Source of the DNA: Actinomycetes bacterium | GTDB taxonomy: Bacteria > Actinomycetota > Acidimicrobiia > Acidimicrobiales > RAAP-2 | Assembly: GCA_021841725.1 (NCBI GenBank) | Contig: JAKCEC010000018.1 | Span: 1-13,860 of the forward strand | DNA: 13,860 nucleotides | Direction: 5' to 3' | Part shown: piece after piece, positions 5,972-13,860 of the stretch | How positions within the stretch are numbered: position 1 is the first letter of the stretch | Layout: the number at the start of each line of letters is the position of its first letter | The notes under the pieces: model-generated | Databases searched by the model: none | Seen by the model: the letters and a program-made list of their open reading frames with translations, nothing else | Told to the model about the DNA's origin: nothing | Position numbers and translations under genes: made by a program

Positions 5972-8900
5972 GGCGCCGGCGTCTCGACCCGCACGATCCA
6001 GGCCAGGGCCACCCGATCGTCGTCGAGCTCGAGGGCGGTGGCGGGACCGTCGCCGGGACCCGCGATGACCCGCGTGGCCAACACCTCACTCGCCAGTGAG
6101 TCGAATCCCCCGCTCAGGTCGTCGAGTCCGGTGACGTAGAGGGTAATGCGGTCCGACACGTCGAGTCCCGAGTTCTTTCGCAGGTCCTGGACCTGACGCA
6201 CGACGTCGCGCAAGTAGCCGCGCTGGCGAAGATCGTCGGTGAGGGTGAGGTCCAGCGCGATGACCTCTCCCCCCTCGCGCGACACCGCGAAGCCCCCCTG
6301 GCTCTTGACGCGCAACTCCACGTCGTCGCCACCGAGTTCGAAGACTCCCGTCGAGAGCGTGAGCACGATGCCCCGCCCGGCCTCGAGCGCGTCGGCCGCC
6401 GCGACCGAATCCAGGGCGGCCAGGGCGGGCTTGAGTTCCTTCACCGCTTCGCCCAGCCGCGGCCCGACGTTGCGGAAGTTGGGCACCAACTCAAAGCTGA
6501 GCACCTCCGCGAGTTCCGTCCCGAATTCGAGGTGGTCGACGTTCAACTCATCCTCCACGATGCCCGCGGGGGGCGCGGGCACCCCCGCCGGCAAGAACAC
6601 CAGCGCGCGCGACAGGGGTTGGCGGACCTTGATACCCGCGGCGGCGCGCGCCGCGCGGCCGAGCGACGTGAGCGAACGCGCCACGTCCATGGCGGCCTCG
6701 AGGTCGGGGTCGCGACGTTCGTCCCTCGCGAGCGGCCAGTCCGCCAAGTGCACCGAATCGTCGTCGGAGACCCCGAAGAGCTCGCGGTAGAGTCGCTCGG
6801 CCACGAAGGGGCAAAACGGCGCGAGCAGTAGCGTCGCGCGGCGCAGCACGTCGAGCAACGTCGCCTGCGCGGCCAGTGAATCCGAGCGCGGGGTCCGCGG
6901 GTCGGTGCGCCAGAACCGGCGTCGGCTCCGGCGCACGTACCAGTTGGAGAGGTCGTCGACCAGCGACGCGAACGCGTCGGTGCCGCTCAGGGGCTCGTAG
7001 CCCTCCAGGGCGTCGGTCATGACCGCGGTGACGTGCTCGAGGCGCGACAGGATCCAGCGGTCGATCGCGGGGCGGTCGCGCACCGCCGGGACCTCGGGAT
7101 CGAGGTCGTCGAAGTCATTGAGTGAGGCGTAGGTGGTGAAGAAGCTGACGGTGTTCCACAGGGTCGCCAGGGTGTCGCGCAGGGACGCGTCGATGGCGCC
7201 GAGGCTCGCGCGCGTCGACGTCCAGGGAGAGCCCTGGGAGAACATCCACCAGCGCAGGGCGTCGGCCCCGCGGGTGTTGAGGACTTCCCAGGGGTCGATG
7301 ACGTTGCCCTGGGACTTACTCATCTTCTTGCCGTTCTCGTCGACGATGTGGCCCAGGCAGAGCACGTGCTCGTAGGGGGTGGCGCCGAAGACCAGGGTGT
7401 TCACCGCCAGGAGCGAGTAGAACCACCCGCGCGTCTGGTCGATGGCCTCGCACACCAATTGGGCGGGGAACTGCATCGCCTCGGCACTGCCCGCCACGTG
7501 CGGGTAGCCCACCTGGGCCGCGGGCATGGCGCCCGAGTCGAACCACGCGTCGATGACGGGTTCGACGCGTCGGGCCACGCCGCCGCAGGTGCGACACGGC
7601 ACGAGGACCTCGTCGATCGCGGGGCGGTGCGGGTCGAGGTCGCTCAGATCCCGTCCGGTGAGTTGCGAGAGCTCGGCGCGCGAACCCACGCAGGTCAGGT
7701 GATTGTCCTCGCAGCGCCAGATCGGCAGCGGGGTGCCCCAGAAACGATCGCGACTCAACGCCCAGTCGACGTTGTTCGCCAGCCACTCCCCGAAGCGACC
7801 GTCGCGGATGTGTCCCGGGTGCCAGTCGATGCCGGCGTTCTGGGCCAGCAATTGCTCCTTGAATTGACTCGTCGCGATGTACCAACTGGGCTTGCCCCAG
7901 TAGATCAGGGTCGTGCCGCAGCGCCAACAGTGCGGCAGGGAGTGCGCGTAGTCCATGCGCCGCACCAGGAGACCTCGACGTTCGAGTTCGTCGTTGATGT
8001 CGTGATTCGCCTCGCGTACGTCGCGACCCGCCAACCACGCAACGGCGTCGGTGAAGGTGCCGTCGGGACCGACGGGGTTGAGGGTCGGTAGATTGTTGGC
8101 CCGACCGACGAGTCGGTCGACCTCACCGAACGCGGGTGCCTGGTGCACGAGACCGGTTCCGTCCTCGGTGGTGACGTAGTCGGCCCCCACGACGAAACAG
8201 GCGTCGACCCCCTCGGGGAACGCCACGTCGTCGAAGGGGCGTTGGTAGTGCGCGCCCAAGAGATCGCGCCCGAGCAACGTGGCGTCGACGCGCGCGTCCT
8301 CGCCCAGCACCGACGCCACGAGGTCCGCCGCGACGACCAGTCCGTCGACCACGGCGTAGGTGATGTCGGGGTTCACCGCGACGGCCACGTTCGACAACAA
8401 CGTCCAGGGCGTCGTCGTCCACACCGCGAGGTGCGTCGCACCCGCGAGGCCGCCGTGCGCGGCCGCGTCGAGCAGGGGCAGACGCACGAAGGCGCTCTCG
8501 TCCACCTCGTCGGTGTAGACGCCGGGCTGACCCAGTTCGTGGCTGGACAGCGCCGTGCCGCAGCGCGGACAGTAGGGCACGACCTTCAAGTCCTCGTACA
8601 GGAGTCCGCGCTCGAACAGCTGCTGCAGCTGCCACCAGACCGATTCCACGTAGGACGGGTGGAAGGTGTAGTACGCGTGCTCCATATCGGTCCAGTAGCC
8701 GATGCGCTGGGTGAGCCTCTCGAACTCACCGACGTAGGTCAAGACCGACTCACGACAGAGTCGGGTGAACTCGGCGATGCCCACCTGTTCCTCGATGGCC
8801 TTCTTACCCGAGATGCCGAGTTGCTTCTCCACCTGGACCTCCACGGGCAGGCCGTGGGTATCCCAGCCGGCCCGACGCGCGACGAATCGCCCGCGCATGG

Positions 8901-9117
8901 TCTGGAAGCGGCAGAACAGGTCCTTGTAGACCCGCGCCCACACGTGGTGTAAGCCCGGCATCCCGTTAGCCGTGGGGGGACCCTCGTAGAACACCCAGGG
9001 CGTCGCGCCCTCGCGCCGGGCCATGGTGCGCGCAAAGACGTCGTGGTCGCGCCAGCGGACCAATTCGGCCTCTTCGATGGCTACAAAATCAAGTTCGGCG
9101 CTGACCGGGCGAAACAC
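5968..9117 (-). CDS. ileS: Isoleucyl-tRNA synthetase, type 2 (IleRS2) with GLHH in place of HIGH
   Basis: Charges tRNA-Ile with isoleucine in the cytoplasm. The 1049-residue length and eukaryote-like features place it with the type 2 enzymes. In order: Rossmann catalytic core with PPTANGMPGLHH at 47-58; CP1 editing domain from about 190 to 400, with the Thr-rich TTTPWT 234-239 and GTGLVHQAPAFGEVD 320-334, whose last Asp is the conserved editing residue; CxxC pairs at 183-186, 397-400 and 508-511, possibly metal binding; WFDSGAMP 525-532; KMSKS 598-602; then the anticodon-binding helical domain and C-terminal domains. The class I HIGH signature is altered to GLHH, a variant known from some type 2 enzymes. 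The GTG start (MFRPVS is the usual N-terminus) has AAGGAG 4 bases upstream. No other ileS copy is in view, so it is probably the housekeeping enzyme. The stop overlaps the marR stop in CTAG. Confidence 0.97.
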   Translation of the reverse strand: MFRPVSAELDFVAIEEAELVRWRDHDVFARTMARREGATPWVFYEGPPTANGMPGLHHVWARVYKDLFCRFQTMRGRFVARRAGWDTHGLPVEVQVEKQLGISGKKAIEEQVGIAEFTRLCRESVLTYVGEFERLTQRIGYWTDMEHAYYTFHPSYVESVWWQLQQLFERGLLYEDLKVVPYCPRCGTALSSHELGQPGVYTDEVDESAFVRLPLLDAAAHGGLAGATHLAVWTTTPWTLLSNVAVAVNPDITYAVVDGLVVAADLVASVLGEDARVDATLLGRDLLGAHYQRPFDDVAFPEGVDACFVVGADYVTTEDGTGLVHQAPAFGEVDRLVGRANNLPTLNPVGPDGTFTDAVAWLAGRDVREANHDINDELERRGLLVRRMDYAHSLPHCWRCGTTLIYWGKPSWYIATSQFKEQLLAQNAGIDWHPGHIRDGRFGEWLANNVDWALSRDRFWGTPLPIWRCEDNHLTCVGSRAELSQLTGRDLSDLDPHRPAIDEVLVPCRTCGGVARRVEPVIDAWFDSGAMPAAQVGYPHVAGSAEAMQFPAQLVCEAIDQTRGWFYSLLAVNTLVFGATPYEHVLCLGHIVDENGKKMSKSQGNVIDPWEVLNTRGADALRWWMFSQGSPWTSTRASLGAIDASLRDTLATLWNTVSFFTTYASLNDFDDLDPEVPAVRDRPAIDRWILSRLEHVTAVMTDALEGYEPLSGTDAFASLVDDLSNWYVRRSRRRFWRTDPRTPRSDSLAAQATLLDVLRRATLLLAPFCPFVAERLYRELFGVSDDDSVHLADWPLARDERRDPDLEAAMDVARSLTSLGRAARAAAGIKVRQPLSRALVFLPAGVPAPPAGIVEDELNVDHLEFGTELAEVLSFELVPNFRNVGPRLGEAVKELKPALAALDSVAAADALEAGRGIVLTLSTGVFELGGDDVELRVKSQGGFAVSREGGEVIALDLTLTDDLRQRGYLRDVVRQVQDLRKNSGLDVSDRITLYVTGLDDLSGGFDSLASEVLATRVIAGPGDGPATALELDDDRVALAWIVRVETPAP

Positions 9118-9121
9118 GGGT

Positions 9122-9127
9122 CTCCTT
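9122..9127 (-). promoter_or_regulatory. Shine-Dalgarno site of ileS (AAGGAG)
   Basis: Minus-strand AAGGAG followed by ACCC and the GTG start of ileS. The 4-base spacing is short but workable, and it supports the GTG at 9115-9117 as the start. Confidence 0.65.
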
Positions 9128-9141
9128 CGTTGCGTTCGTCC

Positions 9142-9147
9142 ATCGTA
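9142..9147 (-). promoter_or_regulatory. Possible -10 element of ileS (TACGAT)
   Basis: TACGAT on the minus strand, identical to the hexamer ahead of the microprotein at 4763-4768, lies 24 bases before the ileS GTG. It predicts a leader of roughly 17 bases containing the Shine-Dalgarno site. No matching -35 is seen. The gap to the upstream phosphatase gene is only 55 bases, so read-through from that gene is an alternative. Confidence 0.4.
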
Positions 9148-9172
9148 GTCAAGGGTGATTTAGGCCCCCACC

Positions 9173-9847
9173 TCACCGGGTCGAGGGGGAGGCGAAGCGC
9201 TCGTCCAGCCAGTCCTCGCGCAACTCCTCGAGGGATCGCAGGACCACGTCCGCGATGGCGAACGTGGGCAGGGCGCGATCGGCCGGGGTCGGCACCGCCA
9301 CCACCGTCATCCGGCCCGCCTTGGCGGCCAGCACTCCCGCGGCGGAGTCCTCGAAGACGAGGCACTGCGAGGGCGCCACCGCGAGGGCGGCCGCGGCGCT
9401 GAGAAAGACCGCCGGGTGCGGCTTACCGAAGGATTCGAACTCCGCGGAGTGCAACGAGACGAACCGGTCGGCCAGTTCGAAGTGGGTGAGACTGCGTTCG
9501 ATCAGGGCGAGCGGCGTGGAGCTCGCGAGGGCGACGGGTCCGCGCGCGGCGCAGAGTTCGAGGGCGCGTACGGCGCCGGGCAAGAGGCGCCCCTTGGTCT
9601 CGACCAGGTCGCCGACCCTCGCCAGCAGTCGGTCCACGACCTCGTCGACACTGGGTCCCGACCAGGAAGAACGCGCGTACCAGTGCTCGACGACCTCGCG
9701 GACGAAGAGCCCCTTGGTACTGCGATTGTTCACGTCACCCAGGTCGACGCCCAGTTCCGAGAAGATCTCAATCTCCGCCTCGTGCCAGAGGATCTCGGAG
9801 TCGATGAGTAGGCCGTCCATGTCGAACAGCGTCGCGCGCAAAGTCAT
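9173..9847 (-). CDS. HAD-superfamily sugar/hexitol phosphatase, HxpB (YniC)-like
   Basis: A 224-residue haloacid-dehalogenase-type phosphatase of the beta-phosphoglucomutase-like subfamily. It is most like E. coli HxpB/YniC, which removes phosphate from hexitol phosphates and 2-deoxyglucose-6-phosphate; the substrate here is inferred. Motif I is FDMDGLLIDSE with nucleophile Asp9 and acid/base Asp11. Motif II is ASST with Ser109/Ser110, motif III Lys142 in SFGKPHP, and motif IV EDS (Glu166, Asp167) for Mg. The helical cap spans roughly 20-85 and includes VVEHWYARSSWSGPS, a stretch shared with YniC. All catalytic residues are present. It is divergent from the GNAT gene with only 26 bases between start codons, and lies 55 bases ahead of ileS on the same strand. 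CAAAGT 6 bases before its ATG is a weak leaderless -10 candidate. Confidence 0.88.
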   Translation of the reverse strand: MTLRATLFDMDGLLIDSEILWHEAEIEIFSELGVDLGDVNNRSTKGLFVREVVEHWYARSSWSGPSVDEVVDRLLARVGDLVETKGRLLPGAVRALELCAARGPVALASSTPLALIERSLTHFELADRFVSLHSAEFESFGKPHPAVFLSAAAALAVAPSQCLVFEDSAAGVLAAKAGRMTVVAVPTPADRALPTFAIADVVLRSLEELREDWLDERFASPSTR

Positions 9848-9869
9848 AGCGACACTTTGACACAGGGAC

Positions 9870-9875
9870 TACCGT
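9870..9875 (+). promoter_or_regulatory. Possible -10 element (TACCGT) for GNAT gene, leaderless geometry
   Basis: TACCGT ends 7 bases before the GTG at 9883, which would be the leaderless start of the acetyltransferase. It overlaps the alternative GTG at 9874, so the two start choices exclude each other. Confidence 0.35.
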
Positions 9876-10806
9876 GGCTCGGGTGAGTCCGGTACGACGA
9901 GGTACGCGCAGCGACGCCCCGGCCATCGCGCAACGCGTGGCCGTCCAACTCGCCCGTGACGCCTCGAACGAAGCCCTGATCTCGACGCACTTCTCACGAC
10001 CCGAGTTCGAAACCGCGCTGGCGAACGCGGTCACGGCCCTGTGGGTCGACGAGTCGCACGGACGGATCCGGGGTCACCTCTACGGGGCCAACTTCGATGA
10101 CCCCCTGCGCGGGCGACAGACCTGGACCGGCCCCGACGGCTATTCCTTCGAGATACCCGACGTCCTCGACAACCTCTGCGAACACGCCTATCGCGAATGG
10201 CGCGACCAGGGTTCGAGCGCCCACCTCGTCTGGGCGGCCGCGGTCGGCGCCACGATGACTTGGCTCGAGCGCGGCTACGCGATCATCGGGGTACGTGGGG
10301 CGCGTGCGCTCGAGGGTGCGCCCTCCCTCGCGTGGCCCGAGGGGCACCGGGTGCGACGCGGCACGCGCGCGGACCTCGCCACGGCGCTCGCGTTCGACCG
10401 ACAGATCGATCTCGCCCAAGGGGTGGACCACGATGCCCTCACGCTCGAGCAGCGCGAGGCCAGTGAGGCCGACGTCATCGAACTACTCGAGGACCCCGAG
10501 TGTCACTACTACCTCCTCGAGGTCGACGGACGACCGGTCGCCCAGTGCGTCACGTTCCCGCTCCCCGCGCTGCGGGGTAACTTCGACGCGACCGTCTACC
10601 TCAGTTCGCTCGCCGTGCACCCGGCGTGGCAGCGCCGCGGACTCGCCAGCGCCCTGGTGAAGGAGGTCCTCCGCGCCGCCGTGGCCGAGGGCCACCGCTA
10701 CGGCGAGGCGCGCTGGCACGCCGACAACGTGGCCGCCACCGCGTTCTGGTCGTCGGTCGGTTTCCGCCCGACCTACCTTCAACTGCGTCGGTCGCTCCGG
10801 GACTAG
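9874..10806 (+). CDS. Two-domain GNAT-family N-acetyltransferase
   Basis: Up to 310 residues forming a tandem GNAT fold. Such enzymes move an acetyl group from acetyl-CoA to an amine; the acceptor is unknown. The C-terminal domain (about 158-308) is complete: VYLSSLAVHPAWQRRGLASALV (241-262) contains strand beta-4 and the acetyl-CoA pyrophosphate loop QRRGLA at 253-258, followed by NVAATAFWSSVGFRP (285-299). The N-terminal domain (about 5-150) has GNAT-like spacing but no clear loop, so it is probably a degenerate, structural copy. The layout resembles mycothiol synthase MshD, but I see no specific MshD signature and do not use that name. Either GTG 9874 (weak AGGG 6 bases upstream) or GTG 9883 (TACCGT 7 bases upstream) may be the start. 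The stop TAG shares CTAG with the peroxidase gene on the other strand. Confidence 0.85.
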   Translation: MARVSPVRRGTRSDAPAIAQRVAVQLARDASNEALISTHFSRPEFETALANAVTALWVDESHGRIRGHLYGANFDDPLRGRQTWTGPDGYSFEIPDVLDNLCEHAYREWRDQGSSAHLVWAAAVGATMTWLERGYAIIGVRGARALEGAPSLAWPEGHRVRRGTRADLATALAFDRQIDLAQGVDHDALTLEQREASEADVIELLEDPECHYYLLEVDGRPVAQCVTFPLPALRGNFDATVYLSSLAVHPAWQRRGLASALVKEVLRAAVAEGHRYGEARWHADNVAATAFWSSVGFRPTYLQLRRSLRD

Positions 10807-11285
10807 CCCAACGCCGCTTCGATGGCGGCGACCAGGGCGGGGTCCTCGGGGGTGACCTGCGGGGCGAAACGCTGCACCGCGCCGTCGCGAGAGACCAGGA
10901 ACTTCTCGAAGTTCCACCGCACGTCGCCACTGTAGCCCTCGGCGTCGGCGACGTCGACCAGGTGCGAGTAGATCGGGTGACGACCCTCGCCGTTGACGTC
11001 GATCTTCTCGAAGAGGGGGAACGTGACACCGTAGGTGGTGGAGCAGAACGTCTGGATCTCCTCGGCCGTGCCGGGCTCTTGGCCCATGAACTGATTACAG
11101 GGAAATCCCACCACGGTGAATCCCCGCCCCGCATAGCTGGTCTCGAGCGTCTCGAGTCCCTCGTACTGCGGGGTGAGACCACATTTGGAGGCCACGTTGA
11201 CGATGAGGACCACGCGGTCGCGGTACGGGGCGAGCGACGCGGGCTCGCCGCCCAGGGTGTGCACGGGGATGTCGTAGATAGTCAT
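10803..11285 (-). CDS. Glutathione peroxidase-like thiol peroxidase (Cys-type)
   Basis: A 160-residue GPx-family peroxidase. Bacterial Cys-type members usually reduce hydrogen peroxide and lipid peroxides with thioredoxin rather than glutathione. Peroxidatic Cys35 lies in NVASKCGLTPQY and its codon is TGT, so it is not a selenoprotein. The rest of the catalytic tetrad is visible: Gln69 in FPCNQFMGQEP, and Trp124 and Asn125 in RWNFEKFL. Cys81 in QTFCSTTYGVTFPLF is the expected resolving cysteine of the atypical 2-Cys mechanism. There is no signal peptide. I start at ATG 11283-11285 (MTIYDIPV); the frame stays open to about 11705, but that part is antisense to the oxidoreductase. TAGTTT 7 bases upstream gives a leaderless start. 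It is divergent from a quinone oxidoreductase, which fits a redox-defence neighbourhood. Confidence 0.95.
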   Translation of the reverse strand: MTIYDIPVHTLGGEPASLAPYRDRVVLIVNVASKCGLTPQYEGLETLETSYAGRGFTVVGFPCNQFMGQEPGTAEEIQTFCSTTYGVTFPLFEKIDVNGEGRHPIYSHLVDVADAEGYSGDVRWNFEKFLVSRDGAVQRFAPQVTPEDPALVAAIEAALG

Positions 11286-11292
11286 GGGGGCA

Positions 11293-11298
11293 AAACTA
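11293..11298 (-). promoter_or_regulatory. -10 element (TAGTTT), leaderless start of peroxidase gene
   Basis: Minus-strand TAGTTT fits TANNNT and ends 7 bases before the peroxidase ATG. No Shine-Dalgarno (only TGCCCCC) lies between, which supports leaderless initiation. Confidence 0.55.
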
Positions 11299-11324
11299 CC
11301 GGGTGGACCACGCCGTCGTTCACC

Positions 11325-11330
11325 TAGTGT
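11325..11330 (+). promoter_or_regulatory. -10 element (TAGTGT), leaderless start of oxidoreductase gene
   Basis: TAGTGT fits TANNNT and ends 7 bases (CAAAGAC) before the GTG at 11338. It is back-to-back with the peroxidase -10, with 26 bases between the hexamers, so both divergent promoters fit in 52 bases. Confidence 0.55.
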
Positions 11331-11337
11331 CAAAGAC

Positions 11338-12530
<1,193 letters not shown>

Positions 12531-12542
12531 CGCGAGGAGTGA

Positions 12543-13661
12543 TTAGAGCAGGGTCCGCAACGGCGTGAAGGGGACGTCCAACGCGTCCGCCACGGGACCG
12601 TAGGTGACCGCGCCGTGCACCACGTTCACGCCTTCGGCCAGGGCGTCGTCGGCCACCACCGCCTCGCGCCACCCGTGGCGCGCCAGTTCGAGCGCGTAGG
12701 GCAGCGTGGCGTTGGCCAGGGCGTGCGTCGACGTCGTCGGGACCGCCCCGGGCATGTTGGCCACGCAGTAGAACACGCTGCCGTTCACGACGAAGGTGGG
12801 GTCCGAGTGCGTGGTCGGACGGGTGGCCTCGAAGCAGCCCCCCTGGTCCACCGAGATGTCCACGAGCACCGAGCCCTCCTTCATCCTCGCCACGAGTTCG
12901 TTGGACACCAGTTTGGGGGCCTTGGCCCCCACGACCAAGACCGCGCCGATGACGATGTCGGCGTCCAGACACGCCTCCTCGAGGGTCAGGGTCGACGAGG
13001 CGATCGTCTGAACGCGTCCGTCGAAGTGAATGTCGACTTGACGCAGTCGATCGAGATTACGGTCCAGGATCTTGACGTTGGCGTGCATGCCGGCGGCCAC
13101 GGTCGCCGCGGCGAGTCCCGCGACACCCGCGCCGATGACCACCACGTTGGCGGGCGCCACGCCGGGCACCCCCCCGATGAGGGTTCCGTGCCCACCCCCC
13201 GGACGCATCAAGTGGTGCGCGCCCATCATGGGGGCCATACGACCCGCCACTTCACTCATCGGCGTCAGCAGCGGCAGCGAGTTGTCGCGCAGACGCACCG
13301 TCTCGTACGCGATCGCGACGTTGTCGGCGCCGACCAGCGCGTCCGTGCATTCGCGCGACGCCGCGAGGTGCAAGTAGGTGAAGAGGACCTGGTGACTGCG
13401 CGCCGCCAGACGGTGGTATTCGGGCGCGATCGGTTCCTTCACCTTGAGCACGAGGTCGGCCTGGGCCCACACGTCGTCCGCGTCGGCGACCATGGTCGCG
13501 CCGTTGGCCACGTAGGCGTCGTCGGCGATCGAGGAGCCCACGCCGGCGCCGGCCTCGATGAGGACCCGATGTCCACTGGTCGTGAACTCGCGAACACCCG
13601 CGGGGGTGAGGGCCACCCGGTTCTCGTCGGTCTTGATTTCCTTGGGTACGCCGATGATCAT
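12543..13661 (-). CDS. ald: Alanine dehydrogenase
   Basis: Catalyses the reversible NAD-dependent deamination of L-alanine to pyruvate and ammonium, linking alanine catabolism to nitrogen supply and NAD recycling. It forms hexamers in the cytoplasm. The 372 residues match the family length, and the sequence closely resembles the mycobacterial enzyme as I recall it. Substrate-binding Arg15 (DENRVALTP) and Lys75 (KVKEP), catalytic His98 (YLHLA), the NAD loop GAGVAG at 177-182 with Asp200 after the second strand, and Asp272 in DISVDQGG are all present. PMSEVAGRM and KAPKLVSNELV are further family blocks. The ATG has AAAGGA 9 bases upstream. The neighbour upstream on the same strand is an aminobutyraldehyde-type dehydrogenase 73 bases away, suggesting an amine or amino-acid catabolic unit. 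Two TGATCATC repeats flank the start and may be an operator. Confidence 0.97.
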   Translation of the reverse strand: MIIGVPKEIKTDENRVALTPAGVREFTTSGHRVLIEAGAGVGSSIADDAYVANGATMVADADDVWAQADLVLKVKEPIAPEYHRLAARSHQVLFTYLHLAASRECTDALVGADNVAIAYETVRLRDNSLPLLTPMSEVAGRMAPMMGAHHLMRPGGGHGTLIGGVPGVAPANVVVIGAGVAGLAAATVAAGMHANVKILDRNLDRLRQVDIHFDGRVQTIASSTLTLEEACLDADIVIGAVLVVGAKAPKLVSNELVARMKEGSVLVDISVDQGGCFEATRPTTHSDPTFVVNGSVFYCVANMPGAVPTTSTHALANATLPYALELARHGWREAVVADDALAEGVNVVHGAVTYGPVADALDVPFTPLRTLL

Positions 13662-13672
13662 CGTTGATCATC
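13655..13672. repeat. Two TGATCATC direct repeats, 10-base period, at the ald start
   Basis: TGATCATC occurs at 13655-13662 and 13665-13672, exactly one helical turn apart. The first overlaps the ald start codon, and the second lies between it and the Shine-Dalgarno. Each contains the palindrome TGATCA. Such phased sites could bind a regulator, perhaps of the Lrp/AsnC type that often controls ald, but no regulator gene is in the window. Confidence 0.35.
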
Positions 13673-13676
13673 CTTT
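13671..13676 (-). promoter_or_regulatory. Shine-Dalgarno site of ald (AAAGGA)
   Basis: Minus-strand GAGAAAGGATG places AAAGGA 9 bases before the ald ATG, which supports MIIGVPKE as the N-terminus. A TAGCGT hexamer at about 13695-13700 could be a -10, but without a good -35 I do not annotate it. Confidence 0.6.
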
Positions 13677-13734
13677 CTCGTTGGGCTCGAGTTCACGCTA
13701 CCGCTTCGTCCTCGGGGTCCGGTGTCGACGGCCA

Positions 13735-13860
13735 TCAGAACTCGATGTTGTGCATCACGTGCTTGACGCGCGTGTAGTCCTCGAAGCCGTACATCGACAG
13801 GTCCTTGCCGTAGCCCGAGCGCTTGAAGCCGCCGTGGGGCAGCTCGGCCACGATCGGCAT
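13735..13860 (-). CDS. Aldehyde dehydrogenase, aminobutyraldehyde type (C-terminal 41 codons only)
   Basis: Only the last 41 residues are inside the window; the gene continues beyond 13860. ELPHGGFKRSGYGKDLSMYG followed by FEDYTRVKHVMHNIEF and a TGA is the typical end of aldehyde dehydrogenases of the gamma-aminobutyraldehyde (PatD/YdcW-like) group. These oxidise 4-aminobutanal to GABA in putrescine breakdown. The first visible codon happens to be ATG, but it is internal. The catalytic part cannot be seen, so substrate assignment rests on this tail alone. It is a different subfamily from the GabD1-like gene at 1989-3353. It precedes ald by 73 bases on the same strand. Confidence 0.8.
   Translation of the reverse strand: MPIVAELPHGGFKRSGYGKDLSMYGFEDYTRVKHVMHNIEF

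Noticed and set aside
7348..8952. Long plus-strand ORFs opposite ileS (7348-8091 and 8143-8952)
   Set aside because: They mirror codon bias of ileS and have no recognisable domains or start signals.
9857..9862. TTGACA in the HAD/GNAT gap as a -35 box
   Set aside because: A perfect hexamer, but no -10 lies 16-19 bases downstream; the nearest TANNNT is only 7 bases away.
9874..10806. Mycothiol synthase (mshD) as the name of the GNAT gene
   Set aside because: Only the tandem layout and length agree; I could not identify MshD-specific motifs or any neighbouring mycothiol gene.
12615..13667. 350-codon plus-strand ORF covering almost all of ald on the other strand
   Set aside because: Long, but His/Arg/Val/Gly-rich with no family features, while alanine dehydrogenase on the minus strand has every catalytic residue.

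Overview
The window is about two-thirds or more G+C and is packed with genes. Genes are separated by 0-60 bases or overlap by 4, and one divergent control region of about 110 bases (5393-5503) is the main non-coding stretch. No gene-free stretch exceeds 300 bases. Gene content and order suggest an Actinomycetota chromosome: an iscS-mnmA pair, a type 2 isoleucyl-tRNA synthetase, a GabD1/Sad-type semialdehyde dehydrogenase, a DUF5522 protein, and several leaderless-looking starts. A deep lineage such as Acidimicrobiia is my guess, not something the sequence proves. I see no rRNA, tRNA, CRISPR array, transposase, integrase or other sign of a mobile element. This looks like ordinary core chromosome.

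Region 1 (1-4756, minus strand) reads right to left as one probable operon: a 42-codon membrane microprotein, an MFS exporter, a succinate-semialdehyde-type aldehyde dehydrogenase, a cysteine desulfurase and the start of mnmA, which runs off the window. The gaps are 19, 4, -4 and 16 bases, and the internal starts lack clear Shine-Dalgarno sites, so coupled translation is likely. The desulfurase and MnmA form a sulfur relay for 2-thiouridine in tRNA.

Region 2 (4773-5971) holds a YceI-family lipocalin-like protein (minus) and a divergent MarR-type repressor (plus). Between them is an unusually good promoter whose spacer contains a perfect inverted repeat, a ready-made MarR operator. A long hairpin lies behind the yceI gene.

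Region 3 (5968-9847, minus) carries ileS and an HxpB/YniC-like HAD phosphatase. The IleRS has GLHH where HIGH is expected, the signature associated with strong mupirocin resistance in type 2 enzymes. Its stop codon shares a CTAG with the stop of marR.

Region 4 (9874-12521) holds a two-domain GNAT acetyltransferase (plus), a glutathione-peroxidase-like thiol peroxidase (minus), a PIG3-type quinone oxidoreductase (plus) and a small Cys-rich DUF5522 protein translationally coupled to it. The GNAT and peroxidase stops also share a CTAG.

Region 5 (12543-13860, minus) holds alanine dehydrogenase and the last 41 codons of an aminobutyraldehyde-type aldehyde dehydrogenase.

I found no clearly new multi-gene system. 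The points most worth following are the altered IleRS signature motif, the leaderless microprotein heading the sulfur-relay operon, the MarR/YceI switch, the repeated leaderless promoter geometry, and the two CTAG-shared stop pairs.
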